Source of the DNA: CAVPJC01 sp963705155
GTDB lineage: Bacteria; Chloroflexota; Anaerolineae; Anaerolineales; UBA4823
Reading direction: 5' to 3'
DNA: 64,000 nt
NCBI GenBank assembly: GCA_963705155.1
Contig: CAVPJC010000020.1
Location: 209,280 to 273,279 of the forward strand
The notes beneath the pieces are model-generated. The model did no database searches and was not told the origin of the DNA. It saw only the letters and a list, made by a program, of their open reading frames with translations. This document shows, one piece after another, positions 30,481 through 39,381 of the stretch. Within the stretch, counting starts at the first letter, position 1. The number at the start of each line of letters is the position of its first letter. The position numbers and the translations under genes were made by a program.

Positions 30481-31113
30481 ATGTTGAAAGGGCTGATCGG
30501 CAAGAAAGTCGGCATGACCCAGATTTTCGATGCGAATGGTGCAGCTATTCCTGTGACAATCATCGAAGCTGGGCCGTGTTATGTCACCCAGGTGCGGCTT
30601 CCCGATGTGGATGGCTACGCTGCGGTGCAATTGGGCTTTGATGAGGTGAAGCAAAAGCGCCTCACTGCTGGCCAGGTCGGGCACCTTAAGCGCAACAACC
30701 TGCCTCCGTTGCGCTTTTTGCGCGAGTTCCGACACAAGGAACCCGATGTAAAAGAAGGTGATAAGCTGACCGTGGATGCAGTATTTACCCTGGGCGAGCA
30801 TGTGGATGTGATTGGCACCAGCAAAGGCAAAGGTTTTGCTGGCGCTGTCAAGCGTTATCACTTCCGAGGCGGCCCCAAGACGCACGGTCAATCGGACCGC
30901 GAACGTGGGCCTGGTTCACGCGGCTCTGGCACCACGCCGGGCCGGGTGTTCAAAGGCGCGCGTGGGCCAGGTCATATGGGAAACGAGCGGGTGACTTCTC
31001 AGAACCTGGCCGTGGTGCTGGTGGACGGCGAGCGCAACCTGCTGGGTGTGCGTGGTGCGGTTCCCGGGCCTAAAGGCGGAATGGTCATGATCCAGGAAGC
31101 GCGGAAGAAATAG
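30481..31113 (+). CDS. rplC: 50S ribosomal protein L3
   Basis: 210 residues. MLKGLIGKKVGMTQIFDANG is the natural start (AGGAG 11 bp upstream); the reading frame is open further upstream but not conserved. FRGGPKTHGQSDRERGPGSR and GRVFKGARGPGHMGNERVTS are the typical central loops. Early 50S assembly protein. Confidence 0.97.
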   Translation: MLKGLIGKKVGMTQIFDANGAAIPVTIIEAGPCYVTQVRLPDVDGYAAVQLGFDEVKQKRLTAGQVGHLKRNNLPPLRFLREFRHKEPDVKEGDKLTVDAVFTLGEHVDVIGTSKGKGFAGAVKRYHFRGGPKTHGQSDRERGPGSRGSGTTPGRVFKGARGPGHMGNERVTSQNLAVVLVDGERNLLGVRGAVPGPKGGMVMIQEARKK

Positions 31114-31160
31114 CCGGCGTTCTGATGAACCAGGCTAGATCGAATTGGAGCGATGCAGTC

Positions 31161-31790
31161 ATGGAAGTAGATGTTTTCAACATGGAAGGGCAGAAAATAA
31201 GCACGGTGGATTTGCCCACCCGCATATTTGAAGCCCCGGTAAACGTAGATCTGATGCACCAGGCATATGTTCGCCAGCTGGCGAATGCCCGCCTTGGGAC
31301 GCACAAAACGAAAGGCCGCAGCGAGGTATCGGGCGGCGGGCGCAAGCCCTGGAAGCAGAAAGGTACAGGCCGCGCACGCCAGGGTTCCACACGTGCCGTT
31401 CAATGGGTGGGTGGTGGTCGTGTGCACACCCCCAGGCCGCGCGATTATACCCAGAGCATGCCACGCAAAATGCGCCAGGCTGCTCTGCGCTCTGCACTCT
31501 CGGTTAAACTGGCCGAAAGCGGTCTGGTATTACTGGATGAATTGAAACTGCCCGAGCCCAAAACACGCCTGATGGCTCAGGCCCTGGATAAACTGGCGAG
31601 CGGTTCCAGCGTGCTCATTCTCATCCCCGAAGCCAACCTGGAATACGATATGGTTGTCCGCTCGACGAACAATATTCCAGACGCCAAAACCCTGCTGGCG
31701 AATTACCTTAACATCCGTGACGTTCTGGGCTATGACAAAGTGCTCATCCCGCTCAAGGCTCTGGATGTATTGGTATCCAATCTTGGATAG
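31161..31790 (+). CDS. rplD: 50S ribosomal protein L4
   Basis: 209 residues. Start taken at MEVDVFNMEGQKISTVDLP, with GGAG upstream, rather than an open-frame ATG at 31125. GGGRKPWKQKGTGRARQGST is the tunnel loop that binds 23S rRNA. L4 is also the classical autogenous regulator of the S10 operon. Confidence 0.95.
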   Translation: MEVDVFNMEGQKISTVDLPTRIFEAPVNVDLMHQAYVRQLANARLGTHKTKGRSEVSGGGRKPWKQKGTGRARQGSTRAVQWVGGGRVHTPRPRDYTQSMPRKMRQAALRSALSVKLAESGLVLLDELKLPEPKTRLMAQALDKLASGSSVLILIPEANLEYDMVVRSTNNIPDAKTLLANYLNIRDVLGYDKVLIPLKALDVLVSNLG

Positions 31791-31803
31791 GTAGGAGGAA
31801 ACC

Positions 31804-32106
31804 ATGACGACGATCTATGATGTACTTCGCCGGCCCCTGGTGACCGAGAAATCGAACTACATGAACAGCGACCTGCACCAGTTTGTCTTCGAGGTGTCGG
31901 CTGATGCCACAAAAAGCTTGATTAAAGATGCTGTGGAAACTCTGTTCGATGTGAACGTGATGCGCGTGAATGTGGTGAATGTGCCAGCCAAGCGCACACG
32001 GCGTGTGAAAAGCCGCCGCCTGATGGTCCGCCGCAGTGGTTATAAGAAAGCCATTGTACTCCTGGCGCCCGGTGATACCATTGATATCTTTGAAGGGGTG
32101 AAGTGA
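31804..32106 (+). CDS. rplW: 50S ribosomal protein L23
   Basis: 100 residues, intact. TIYDVLRRPLVTEKSNYMNS, VNVPAKRTRRVKSRRLMVRR and the end GDTIDIFEGVK fit the family. Docking site at the exit tunnel for trigger factor and SRP. TAGGAGG is 5-10 bp before the ATG. Stop shares its A with the rplB start (TGATG). Confidence 0.96.
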   Translation: MTTIYDVLRRPLVTEKSNYMNSDLHQFVFEVSADATKSLIKDAVETLFDVNVMRVNVVNVPAKRTRRVKSRRLMVRRSGYKKAIVLLAPGDTIDIFEGVK

Positions 32107-32943
32107 TGGCTGTAAAAAAATATAAGCCCACTACCCCGGGTCAACGGGGTATGACGGGCTACTCTTTTGATGAGATTACCAAGAGCACGCCGGAGCGTTC
32201 CCTGCTTGTGCCGCTACGTAAGAGCGGCGGCCGCAACTCTTACGGTCGCATTACCGTCCGACACCAGGGCGGCGGACACCGCCAGCACATCCGCATTGTG
32301 GATTACAAGCGCGAAAAATACGGTATCCCGGCGGTAGTGTCTGCGATTGAGTATGATCCCAACCGCACCGCCCGCCTGGCGCTGTTATTCTATGCGGATG
32401 GTGAGAAGCGATATATTGTTGCGCCAGTGGATCTGAGAGTTGGCGATACGATAACATCTGGCCCCGGCGCTGAAATTCGGCCCGGGAACAGCCTGCCGAT
32501 CTCCAATATCCCGATTGGCACCATGGTGCACAACATCGAGCTCAAGGTGGGCCGCGGCGGTCAGTTGGTACGTTCGGCGGGTAGTGCAGCCCAGCTCCTG
32601 GCAAAGGAAGGCGATTTTGCCCAGGTGCGCATGCCTTCGGGTGAGGTGCGCCTGGTACGCCAGGAATGCTATGCCACCATTGGTCAGGTAGGCAACCTGG
32701 ATCACAGCAACATCAAACTCGGCAAAGCCGGACGCAAACGCCATCTGGGAGTTCGCCCGACGGTGCGTGGTACGGCTATGTCGCCTCGCTGACCACCCGC
32801 ATGGTGGTGGTGAAGGCCGCCAGCCAATCGGTATGCCCGGCCCGAAAAGCCCGTGGGGACGGCCTACCCTGGGGTATAAGACCCGGCGCAATAAAATCAC
32901 CGACCAGTATATTGTTCGCCGCCGCGGCAAGAAGCGCCGGTAG
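32106..32943 (+). CDS. rplB: 50S ribosomal protein L2, one frameshift
   Basis: 278 residues after removing one extra T near 32791. The first 229 residues end at TAMSPR; in the shifted frame DHPHGGGEGRQPIGMPGPKS and the end TDQYIVRRRGKKRR follow directly, so MSPRDHPHGGG (peptidyl-transferase-centre loop) is restored. ATG overlaps the rplW stop. Needed for subunit joining and peptide transfer. Confidence 0.97.
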
Positions 32944-32961
32944 TGAACGGAGAGTAGAAAT

Positions 32962-33240
32962 ATGGGACGCTCATTGAAAAAAGGCCCATTTATTGAGCCG
33001 AAACTGCTAAAGAAGATTGAACTCATGAACGAACGTGGTGAGAAGAAGGTGATTCGCACCTGGAGCCGCGCCAGTACAATCTTCCCCCAGATGGTGGGGC
33101 ACACCATCGCTGTACACGACGGACGCCGTCATGTGCCGATCTACGTGACCGAGAACATGGTTGGCCACCGTTTAGGCGAATTCGCCCCCACGCGCACTTT
33201 TCGCGGTCACGTGGCAGAGAAAAAGGTCAAGAAAGGGTAA
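32962..33240 (+). CDS. rpsS: 30S ribosomal protein S19
   Basis: 92 residues. MGRSLKKGPFIEPKLLKKIE start; TWSRASTIFPQMVGHTIAVH and HRLGEFAPTRTFRGH are the conserved blocks. Intact. Three bp before rplV. Confidence 0.97.
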   Translation: MGRSLKKGPFIEPKLLKKIELMNERGEKKVIRTWSRASTIFPQMVGHTIAVHDGRRHVPIYVTENMVGHRLGEFAPTRTFRGHVAEKKVKKG

Positions 33241-33243
33241 GCC

Positions 33244-33585
33244 ATGGAAACAGATATCCGTGCCCATGTGAGCTATGTATCCCATTCTGCCCAGAAAGTG
33301 CGCCTGGTGATTGACCTGGTTCGCGGTCGGGATGTTGTGGAAGCACTGAACATCCTTAAATTCACCCCGAATGCTGCCGCAATGCCGGTTTCCAAGGTGC
33401 TGGCCTCGGCCATGGCGAACGGCGAAGAGAATTTTGGTGTGAGCCGGGAAGACCTGTATGTCTACCGCATCACCGCAGATGAAGCCCCGACACGCAAGTG
33501 GCGCCGTTTTGGTGCACGCGGGCGCTTCAAACCCTGGCTGCGCCGCTCTTCTCATATCACCGTCGTCCTTCGGGAACGCGGATAA
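33244..33585 (+). CDS. rplV: 50S ribosomal protein L22
   Basis: 113 residues. RAHVSYVSHSAQKVRLVIDL, VSKVLASAMANGEENFG and the tunnel-loop/C-terminal RRSSHITVVLRERG are typical. Intact; lines the exit tunnel. Confidence 0.96.
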   Translation: METDIRAHVSYVSHSAQKVRLVIDLVRGRDVVEALNILKFTPNAAAMPVSKVLASAMANGEENFGVSREDLYVYRITADEAPTRKWRRFGARGRFKPWLRRSSHITVVLRERG

Positions 33586-33615
33586 AGCGGATCACCGCGG
33601 ACTTAAGGAGCTATT

Positions 33616-34293
33616 ATGGGTCGAAAAGTTCATCCAATCGGTTTTCGGTTGAAAATCAACAAGACCTGGGAAGGCCGCTGGTACGCCGAAGGCAAAGACT
33701 ATGTTGACCAGCTGCACCAGGATTTTGCTCTCCGCGATCTGGTGCGTGAAGAAGCTGAGCGGGCCGGTGTATCGCTGATCGAAATTGAGCGTTTTCCGGG
33801 CAAGGTGAAAGTGGTGGTGCATACCGCCAAACCGGGCATCCTGATCGGGCGTAAGGGCGATAATGTCAAGAAAATTCGCACCCGCCTGGAAGCATTGGTT
33901 GGGAAGAAGATCGATCTCGAAATTAAAGAGATCAAATATCCCGACCTGGATGCTTACCTGGTGGCGCAGAATATCTCTGACCAGCTTGAACGCCGCATCA
34001 GCTACCAGCGCGCCATGAAACGTGCCATTCAGCAAGCCATCCGTCAGGGTGGGCTGGGCATCCGTGTGGAAGTTTCTGGTCGATTGAGTGGCGCAGAAAT
34101 GGCCCGCACTGTGAATATGCGTGAAGGCCAGGTGCCGCGCCAGACGCTGCGTGCAGATATCGATTACGCCCTGGCGGAAGCCAATACCACTTACGGACGC
34201 ATTGGTGTCAAAGTGTGGATTTATAAGGGCGAAGTCTTGCCTGAGTTGGAAGAAAAAGTCCAATCCACCGAGGGCGTTTACGTTAGTGAATAA
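33616..34293 (+). CDS. rpsC: 30S ribosomal protein S3
   Basis: 225 residues. MGRKVHPIGFRLKINKTWEG start; KH domain with PGILIGRKGDNVKKIRTRLE; C-terminal GRLSGAEMARTVNMREGQVP. Intact. Part of the mRNA entry site. GGAGC precedes the ATG. Confidence 0.97.
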   Translation: MGRKVHPIGFRLKINKTWEGRWYAEGKDYVDQLHQDFALRDLVREEAERAGVSLIEIERFPGKVKVVVHTAKPGILIGRKGDNVKKIRTRLEALVGKKIDLEIKEIKYPDLDAYLVAQNISDQLERRISYQRAMKRAIQQAIRQGGLGIRVEVSGRLSGAEMARTVNMREGQVPRQTLRADIDYALAEANTTYGRIGVKVWIYKGEVLPELEEKVQSTEGVYVSE

Positions 34294-34374
34294 TAAAGTC
34301 GAGATTCGAGAAACGATAACCGAGAATTGTTGCAAATCTCAATTCTCGAATATCGAATAACGAGGGCGGAATCA
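34294..34374. repeat. S3-L16 spacer with hairpin and shared 15-mer
   Basis: CGAGAATTG (34321-34329) pairs with CAATTCTCG (34340-34348) over a 10-base loop. TCTCGAATATCGAAT (34344-34358) is identical to 30318-30332 in the S10-L3 gap. Similar CGAG/TTCGAGAATCG strings occur again at 45495-45515. It looks like a small dispersed intergenic repeat. Confidence 0.5.
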
Positions 34375-34806
34375 ATGTTAATGCCAAAGCGTATTAAGTG
34401 GCGCAAGCAAATGCGCGGCCGGATGAAGGGCAAAGCCCAGCGTGGCGCTCAGGTTACATTTGGAGAATTTGGTCTGCAGGCGCTGGAACCCGGCTGGGTG
34501 ACAGCCCGCCAGATCGAAGCAGCCCGCCGGGCGATTGTGCGTGGAATGCGCCGCCGTGGAAAAATCTGGATCCGGATTTTCCCTGATAAGCCTGTAACTC
34601 AGAAGCCCGCCGAAACCCGCATGGGTAAAGGTAAAGGTAACGTGGAGTTTTGGGTGGCAGTGGTTAAGCCCGGTCGGATTATGTTCGAAGTGGGCGGCGG
34701 TTTACCGGCTGATATCGCTCACGAAGCACTGCGCCTGGCGCAGTACAAGCTGGCGATCCGGACCAAAATTATTGGCCGGCTTGACCAGGTGGGAGGCGAG
34801 GCATGA
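34375..34806 (+). CDS. rplP: 50S ribosomal protein L16
   Basis: 143 residues. Start MLMPKRIKWRKQMRGRMKGK; an upstream in-frame extension is not conserved. GLQALEPGWVTARQIEAARR and TRMGKGKGNVEFWVAVVKPG fit the family. Contacts tRNA near the A site. Stop overlaps the rpmC start (ATGA). Confidence 0.96.
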   Translation: MLMPKRIKWRKQMRGRMKGKAQRGAQVTFGEFGLQALEPGWVTARQIEAARRAIVRGMRRRGKIWIRIFPDKPVTQKPAETRMGKGKGNVEFWVAVVKPGRIMFEVGGGLPADIAHEALRLAQYKLAIRTKIIGRLDQVGGEA

Positions 34807-35015
34807 AAATCAAAGAAGTTCGCGCCTTGTCTGACAGTGAACTGCGGGGACGCCTGGACGATGCCCGCGAGGAATTGATGAAGTTGCGTTTTCAAATGGC
34901 GATGGGCGGCCTGACCGATCACACCCGCTTACGCCAGACCCGCCGTACGATTGCGCGCATGCTCACAATTTTGGAAGAGCGCGGAACTGCGACCAGTAAA
35001 GAAGGTGAAGCATGA
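34803..35015 (+). CDS. rpmC: 50S ribosomal protein L29
   Basis: 70 residues. MKIKEVRALSDSELRGRLDD, ELMKLRFQMAMGGLTDHTRL, RQTRRTIARMLTILEER: the two-helix L29 hairpin. Four-base overlaps with both neighbours (rplP and rpsQ). Confidence 0.95.
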   Translation: MKIKEVRALSDSELRGRLDDAREELMKLRFQMAMGGLTDHTRLRQTRRTIARMLTILEERGTATSKEGEA

Positions 35016-35305
35016 ACACGCGCCGACGTATGACTGGTGTCGTCACCAGCAATAAAATGCAGAAAACCGTGGTGGTTGAAATCAGCCACACTTTCAGGCA
35101 TCGCCTGTACAAGAAAGTGGTGAACACCAGCAGCCATGTTGTGGCTCATGATGAGTTAGGCTGCAAAATTGGCGATCATGTACAGATCGTGGAAAGCGCT
35201 CCCATCTCGCGGACAAAGCGCTGGGTGGTGGAAGAAATTTTGCACCATGATACCGGCGCCACCGCGGTTGCTATGGAAGAAACTGCTGCGGAGAGCAAGC
35301 CATGA
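35012..35305 (+). CDS. rpsQ: 30S ribosomal protein S17
   Basis: 97 residues. RRRMTGVVTSNKMQKTVVVE, LYKKVVNTSSHVVAHDELGC, VQIVESAPISRTKRWVVEE. The ~15 residues after the family end (TGATAVAMEETAAESKP) are an acidic tail. Overlaps rpmC and rplN by 4 bp. Confidence 0.95.
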   Translation: MNTRRRMTGVVTSNKMQKTVVVEISHTFRHRLYKKVVNTSSHVVAHDELGCKIGDHVQIVESAPISRTKRWVVEEILHHDTGATAVAMEETAAESKP

Positions 35306-35674
35306 TCCAGCAGGAAAGCCATCTCAAAGTAGCCGATAACACCGGCGCCCGAGAGTTGCTCGTCATCCACGTTATTGGAGGTTCCACCCGCCGTTATGGA
35401 CGTGTGGGCGATGTGGTGGTAGCCACAGTTAAAGGTGTCTGCTCCGCAAGGTGCGGTGAAAAAGAGCGAAATCGTCCGGGCTGTGATCGTCCGCTGCACA
35501 AAAGAATGGCGGCGTGAGGATGGATCTTACATCCGCTTTGATGACAATGCGGCTGTGATCCTGGATACGGATGGGAAGAACCCGAAAGGGACGCGCATAT
35601 TTGGCCCGGTTGCCCGTGAACTTCGTGAAAAAGGTTTCATGAAGATCGTTTCGCTGGCGCCCGAGGTGCTCTAG
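35302..35674 (+). CDS. rplN: 50S ribosomal protein L14, one frameshift
   Basis: 123 residues after removing one extra base near 35438 (AAAGGTgTCTGCT). MIQQESHLKVADNTGARELL starts it; after the repair SAPQGAVKKSEIVRAVIVRC and RFDDNAAVILDTDGKNPKGT follow in frame. Single-base insertion in an essential gene, probably an error. The TAG overlaps an open GTG frame of rplX. Confidence 0.95.
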
Positions 35675-35700
35675 TGCCAGAAACAACAGGAGTGAGTGCC

Positions 35701-36033
35701 GTGAGAGTTAAGATCCGCAAAGGTGATACTGTCGAAGTGATCAGTGGGCGTTTGGAAGACAAGGGCAAGCGCGGTGAGGTGATTAAAGTCTCTCCGCACG
35801 GCGGTTCGGTTACGGTGCAGAGCGTCAATATGCGCAAAAAGCATCAGAGCCAGGTTCAGACACAGGGCCGCCCCCTGCGCCCGGGCATCATTGAATTTGA
35901 AGGCCCGATTGCCATCTCCAATGTTATGCTGGTTTGCCCCAAGTGTGATCAGCCGACGCGCGTGGGTGTACAGCGCGATGGAGATGCGTCGGTCAGGGTT
36001 TGTAAAAAGTGCCAGTCTTTGATTGATGCATAG
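35701..36033 (+). CDS. rplX: 50S ribosomal protein L24
   Basis: 110 residues from GTG 35701 (VRVKIRKGDTVEVISGRLED), with AGGAG 9 bp upstream; an in-frame GTG at 35674 adds nine non-conserved residues. KOW motif GDTVEVISGRLEDKGKRGEV. The C-terminus keeps a zinc-ribbon pair, CPKC and CKKC. Confidence 0.95.
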   Translation: MRVKIRKGDTVEVISGRLEDKGKRGEVIKVSPHGGSVTVQSVNMRKKHQSQVQTQGRPLRPGIIEFEGPIAISNVMLVCPKCDQPTRVGVQRDGDASVRVCKKCQSLIDA

Positions 36034-36056
36034 CCGGACTGGCTGGGAGTTTAACG

Positions 36057-36605
36057 ATGAGTTTTGCACTTAAAGAACGTTATCAGAATGAAGTGGTGCC
36101 GGCGCTGATGAAGGAGCTGAACCTGAACAACATCATGCAGGTGCCGCGCATCAGCAAGGTGGTGGTCAACATCGGTGTGGGTGAAGCGCTGGACAACAGT
36201 AAAGCCCTGGACGCAGCTGTGGGCGATATGATCCAGATCACCGGGCAGAAACCGATTGTGACGAAAGCCCGCAAAAGCATTGCGAACTTCAAGCTGCGTG
36301 AAGGCCGCCAGATTGGCGTCAAAGTAACCATGCGCGGCGAGAGGATGTGGTCATTTTTAGACCGGCTGATGAATATCGCCCTGCCACGCGTGCGCGATTT
36401 CCGCGGCATTTCTCCCAACGCTTTCGATGGCCGGGGGAACTACACCCTTGGTTTGCGTGAGCAGCTGGTGTTCCCGGAGATTGAGTACGATAAGATCGAC
36501 AAACTCCGCGGTATGGAGATTTGTATTGTGACAACAGCCCGAACGGATGATGAAGGCCGGCAGCTATTACAGATGCTGGGTATGCCGTTCAAGAAGGAAG
36601 GTTAG
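36057..36605 (+). CDS. rplE: 50S ribosomal protein L5
   Basis: 182 residues. ALKERYQNEVVPALMKELNL, VPRISKVVVNIGVGEALDNS, GQKPIVTKARKSIANFKLRE, VRDFRGISPNAFDGRGNYTL. Intact; binds 5S rRNA. Three bp before rpsN. Confidence 0.97.
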   Translation: MSFALKERYQNEVVPALMKELNLNNIMQVPRISKVVVNIGVGEALDNSKALDAAVGDMIQITGQKPIVTKARKSIANFKLREGRQIGVKVTMRGERMWSFLDRLMNIALPRVRDFRGISPNAFDGRGNYTLGLREQLVFPEIEYDKIDKLRGMEICIVTTARTDDEGRQLLQMLGMPFKKEG

Positions 36606-36608
36606 GCA

Positions 36609-36791
36609 ATGGCCAAGAAATGCATGATGATTCGGGAAACCCGGCGCAAGTACCCAACCCGCGTTCGCAACCGCTGTATGAAGTGTGGTCGTCCGCGCGG
36701 ATATATTCGCCGCTTTGGATTATGCCGTATTTGCTTTCGCGAGCTGGCTCTCGAAGGCAAAATTCCAGGCGTCGTGAAGTCTTCCTGGTAG
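36609..36791 (+). CDS. rpsN: 30S ribosomal protein S14, type Z (zinc)
   Basis: 60 residues, the short zinc-binding form. RCMKCGRPRGYIRRFGLCRI plus C shows the CxxC...CxxC pair. Ends GKIPGVVKSSW as in other type Z proteins. The zinc-free long form is not seen nearby. Confidence 0.97.
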   Translation: MAKKCMMIRETRRKYPTRVRNRCMKCGRPRGYIRRFGLCRICFRELALEGKIPGVVKSSW

Positions 36792-36810
36792 CCGGGCGGA
36801 GGTATTAATT

Positions 36811-37224
36811 ATGAGCGTAAATGATCCTATTGCAGATATGCTGACTCGTATCCGTAACTCGACGATGGCGGGTCACCAATTGGTTTCACTGCCTAGCTCC
36901 AAGGTCAAAGTGGCTATTGCCAAGATCCTGAAGGAAGAGGGCTTTATCACCTCGTTTGAAATGGTGGATGGTAAAGTTGTCGGGCAGAAAGTGCTGCGCA
37001 TCCGGCTGAAATATGTGGGTGAACGGCGCGAACGCAAACCGGTGATCACCGGTCTGGAGCGGATAAGCCGCCCGGGCCGCCGTGTCTATACCGGCACACA
37101 GGAAATTCCCTGGGTGCTTTCCGGTATGGGTGTTGCGATCATCTCCACCCCCAAAGGCGTAATGACCGGGCAACGCGCCCGCCAGCTTGGTGTGGGCGGC
37201 GAGATCCTTTGTAAGATCTGGTAA
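36811..37224 (+). CDS. rpsH: 30S ribosomal protein S8
   Basis: 137 residues. VNDPIADMLTRIRNSTMAGH start; SRPGRRVYTGTQEIPWVLSG and the end GGEILCKIW fit S8. Intact. GGAGG precedes the ATG. S8 represses the spc operon in E. coli. Confidence 0.97.
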   Translation: MSVNDPIADMLTRIRNSTMAGHQLVSLPSSKVKVAIAKILKEEGFITSFEMVDGKVVGQKVLRIRLKYVGERRERKPVITGLERISRPGRRVYTGTQEIPWVLSGMGVAIISTPKGVMTGQRARQLGVGGEILCKIW

Positions 37225-37234
37225 GGAGGCTGTT

Positions 37235-37777
37235 ATGTCACGTATTGGCCGTTTACCAGTAACTCTGCCCACGGGTGTGGATGTTAAGATTGAAGGCTCG
37301 TCAATCCGGGTGAAAGGTCCTAAAGGAGAACTGCAACGCACGTTCCCCATGGATATGACCCTGAGCCTGGAAGATGGCGCGATTATTGTGCGGCGTCCCA
37401 CCGATGAAAAACAGCACCGCGCTTTGCATGGCATGACGCGGGCTATCGTCAACAACATGGTGGTGGGTGTGAGCACTGGTTTTCAAAAAGTGTTGGAAGT
37501 CAACGGCGTCGGTTACCGCGCCGAAATGGAAGGCAAGACACTGGTGCTTTATGTTGGGTACTCTCACCCGGTGAAGATGGAACCCCCGCAGGGGATATCT
37601 TTTGAGGTTGAGGCACGTACGCGCCAGATCAAAGTTCTTGGATATGACAAGGAACAGGTCGGTCAGGTGGCTGCGAACATTCGTGAGGTACGCCCGCCGG
37701 AGCCTTACAAAGGCAAAGGCATCAAGTACCTGGAAGAAACCATTCGCCGCAAGGCCGGCAAGGCAGGTAAGGTGTAA
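37235..37777 (+). CDS. rplF: 50S ribosomal protein L6
   Basis: 180 residues. MSRIGRLPVTLPTGVDVKIE at ATG 37235 (AAGGAGG upstream). VKGPKGELQRTF, GVSTGFQKVLEVNGVGYRAE, PEPYKGKGIKYLEETIRRKA. Intact, typical length. Confidence 0.97.
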   Translation: MSRIGRLPVTLPTGVDVKIEGSSIRVKGPKGELQRTFPMDMTLSLEDGAIIVRRPTDEKQHRALHGMTRAIVNNMVVGVSTGFQKVLEVNGVGYRAEMEGKTLVLYVGYSHPVKMEPPQGISFEVEARTRQIKVLGYDKEQVGQVAANIREVRPPEPYKGKGIKYLEETIRRKAGKAGKV

Positions 37778-37780
37778 TCT

Positions 37781-38149
37781 ATGAGCAACAATAAATCTCG
37801 TTCCGAAGCTCGTGAGCGGCGGCATACGCGTGTCCGCAAGCATGTGCAGGGCACACCGGCGCGTCCGCGGCTGAATGTTTTCCGCAGCCTGGCAGAAATA
37901 TATGCCCAGGTGATCGATGATGAGGCCGGTCATACGCTGGTAGCTGCATCGACCGTTGATCATGAACTGCGTGTTCAGATGAGTGGTAAAAAGAAATCGG
38001 AACAGGCCCGCCTGGTAGGCAAGGCCGTCGCCGAACGCGCCAAAGAAAAAGGCATATCCAAGGTGGTTTTTGACCGCGGCGGTTACCGCTTTACTGGGCG
38101 TGTCAAAGCGCTGGCAGATAGCGCCCGTGAAGCTGGGCTGGAGTTTTAG
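37781..38149 (+). CDS. rplR: 50S ribosomal protein L18
   Basis: 122 residues. RKHVQGTPARPRLNVFRSLA, EIYAQVIDDEAGHTLVAAST and VVFDRGGYRFTGRVKALADS are the family blocks. Binds 5S rRNA. Three bp after rplF. Confidence 0.96.
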   Translation: MSNNKSRSEARERRHTRVRKHVQGTPARPRLNVFRSLAEIYAQVIDDEAGHTLVAASTVDHELRVQMSGKKKSEQARLVGKAVAERAKEKGISKVVFDRGGYRFTGRVKALADSAREAGLEF

Positions 38150-38188
38150 CAGGCGTGCCGGGACCCGCACCCCTGCATGGAGAAGAAT

Positions 38189-38713
38189 ATGACCGACTTT
38201 AATGAAATCGAATCGGAACTTGACGAGCGTGTTGTTGAAATTGCCCGGGTCGCCAAAGTGGTCAAGGGTGGTCGCCGTTTTTCCTTCCGTGTGACTGTTG
38301 TCGCCGGAGATAACCGCGGCAGTATTGGCGTGGGCACGGGCAAGGCGAACGCCGTGCCAGATGCCATGCGCAAAGCCACGGACAAGGCGCGCCGTGATAT
38401 GCACAAAGTCTCTCTGTTTGAAAGCACCATTCCTCATGAGGTTATCGGCGTGGTGGCGGGCGCTCGCGTGCTGCTCAAACCGGCGTCACCGGGGACGGGC
38501 GTTATCGCGGGTGGTGGTGTGCGCGCCGTGCTCGAAGCGGCCGGCGTATCGGATATCCTCACCAAATCTCTGGGCAGCAGCAACCTGCTCAACGTGGTTT
38601 ATGCCACGATTGATGCTCTCGGGCAGCTCAAATCGCCTCAGGAAGTGGCTGCTCTGCGGGGAAAATCGCCCAAAGATGTGATGCCGTTCTGGGCTCGGAG
38701 GAAGAATGGCTGA
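38189..38713 (+). CDS. rpsE: 30S ribosomal protein S5
   Basis: 174 residues from the second ATG (MTDFNEIESELDERVVEIAR), preferred because GGAGAAG lies 6 bp upstream of it. An in-frame ATG at 38177 would add four residues. GGRRFSFRVTVVAGDNRGSI, GVGTGKANAVPDAMRKATDK, RVLLKPASPGTGVIAGG. Intact. Overlaps rpmD by 8 bp. Confidence 0.96.
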   Translation: MTDFNEIESELDERVVEIARVAKVVKGGRRFSFRVTVVAGDNRGSIGVGTGKANAVPDAMRKATDKARRDMHKVSLFESTIPHEVIGVVAGARVLLKPASPGTGVIAGGGVRAVLEAAGVSDILTKSLGSSNLLNVVYATIDALGQLKSPQEVAALRGKSPKDVMPFWARRKNG

Positions 38714-38915
38714 GAAGACACAAACCGAAAAAGTGCTGCGTGTCACTCTTGTGCGCAGCGCAATTGGCTACAACTACATGCAAAAACGCACTGTGCGGGC
38801 TCTGGGGCTTTCCCGCCTGCATCAGACGGTTGAGCATGTTGATTTACCTGCTTTGCGAGGCATGATCGCCAAGATCAGCCACCTGGTTGAAGTAGAGGAA
38901 ATGGTGGCATCATGA
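38706..38915 (+). CDS. rpmD: 50S ribosomal protein L30
   Basis: 69 residues. KVLRVTLVRSAIGYNYMQKR followed by TVRALGLSRLHQTVEHVDLP and GMIAKISHLVEVEE. Intact; overlaps both neighbours. Confidence 0.95.
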   Translation: MAEKTQTEKVLRVTLVRSAIGYNYMQKRTVRALGLSRLHQTVEHVDLPALRGMIAKISHLVEVEEMVAS

Positions 38916-39367
38916 AACTGCACGACTTAAAGCCTAATGATGGTTCCAAAAAAGACCGCAAACGTGTGGGCCGGGGTACTTCCGCGGGGCAGGGAAAAAC
39001 TGCCGGGCGCGGAACCAAAGGCCAGGGTGCACGGTCTGGGGGCAGCACCCGTCTGTATCATCAGGGCGGCAACCTGCCATTCTTCCGCCGGCTTCCATTT
39101 GTGCGCGGCAAGGGCTTTTCTTCCTTCCGCCGGCTGGAATATAACGAAATAAACCTGGATCAGCTGGCGAGCTTTGCAGCTGGCAGCGAAGTCAATCCAA
39201 TTACCCTGGATGGCGCTCGCCTGCTGCGTGACTCGCGCAATCCGGTGGTGGTTCTTGGTCGAGGCGAGCTGGGTGTGGCGCTTAAAGTGAGCGCTCACCG
39301 TGTTAGCAGCAGCGCCCGCGCCAAGATTGAAGCTGCTGGTGGCAGCGTGGAAATTCTGGATCTCTAA
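38912..39367 (+). CDS. rplO: 50S ribosomal protein L15
   Basis: 151 residues. MKLHDLKPNDGSKKDRKRVG, GRGTSAGQGKTAGRGTKGQG and RSGGSTRLYHQGGNLPFFRR are the glycine-rich start; VSASARAKIEAAGGSVEIL-like end. Intact. 4-bp overlap with rpmD. Confidence 0.96.
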   Translation: MKLHDLKPNDGSKKDRKRVGRGTSAGQGKTAGRGTKGQGARSGGSTRLYHQGGNLPFFRRLPFVRGKGFSSFRRLEYNEINLDQLASFAAGSEVNPITLDGARLLRDSRNPVVVLGRGELGVALKVSAHRVSSSARAKIEAAGGSVEILDL

Positions 39368-39381
39368 GAGGAGCCACAAAC

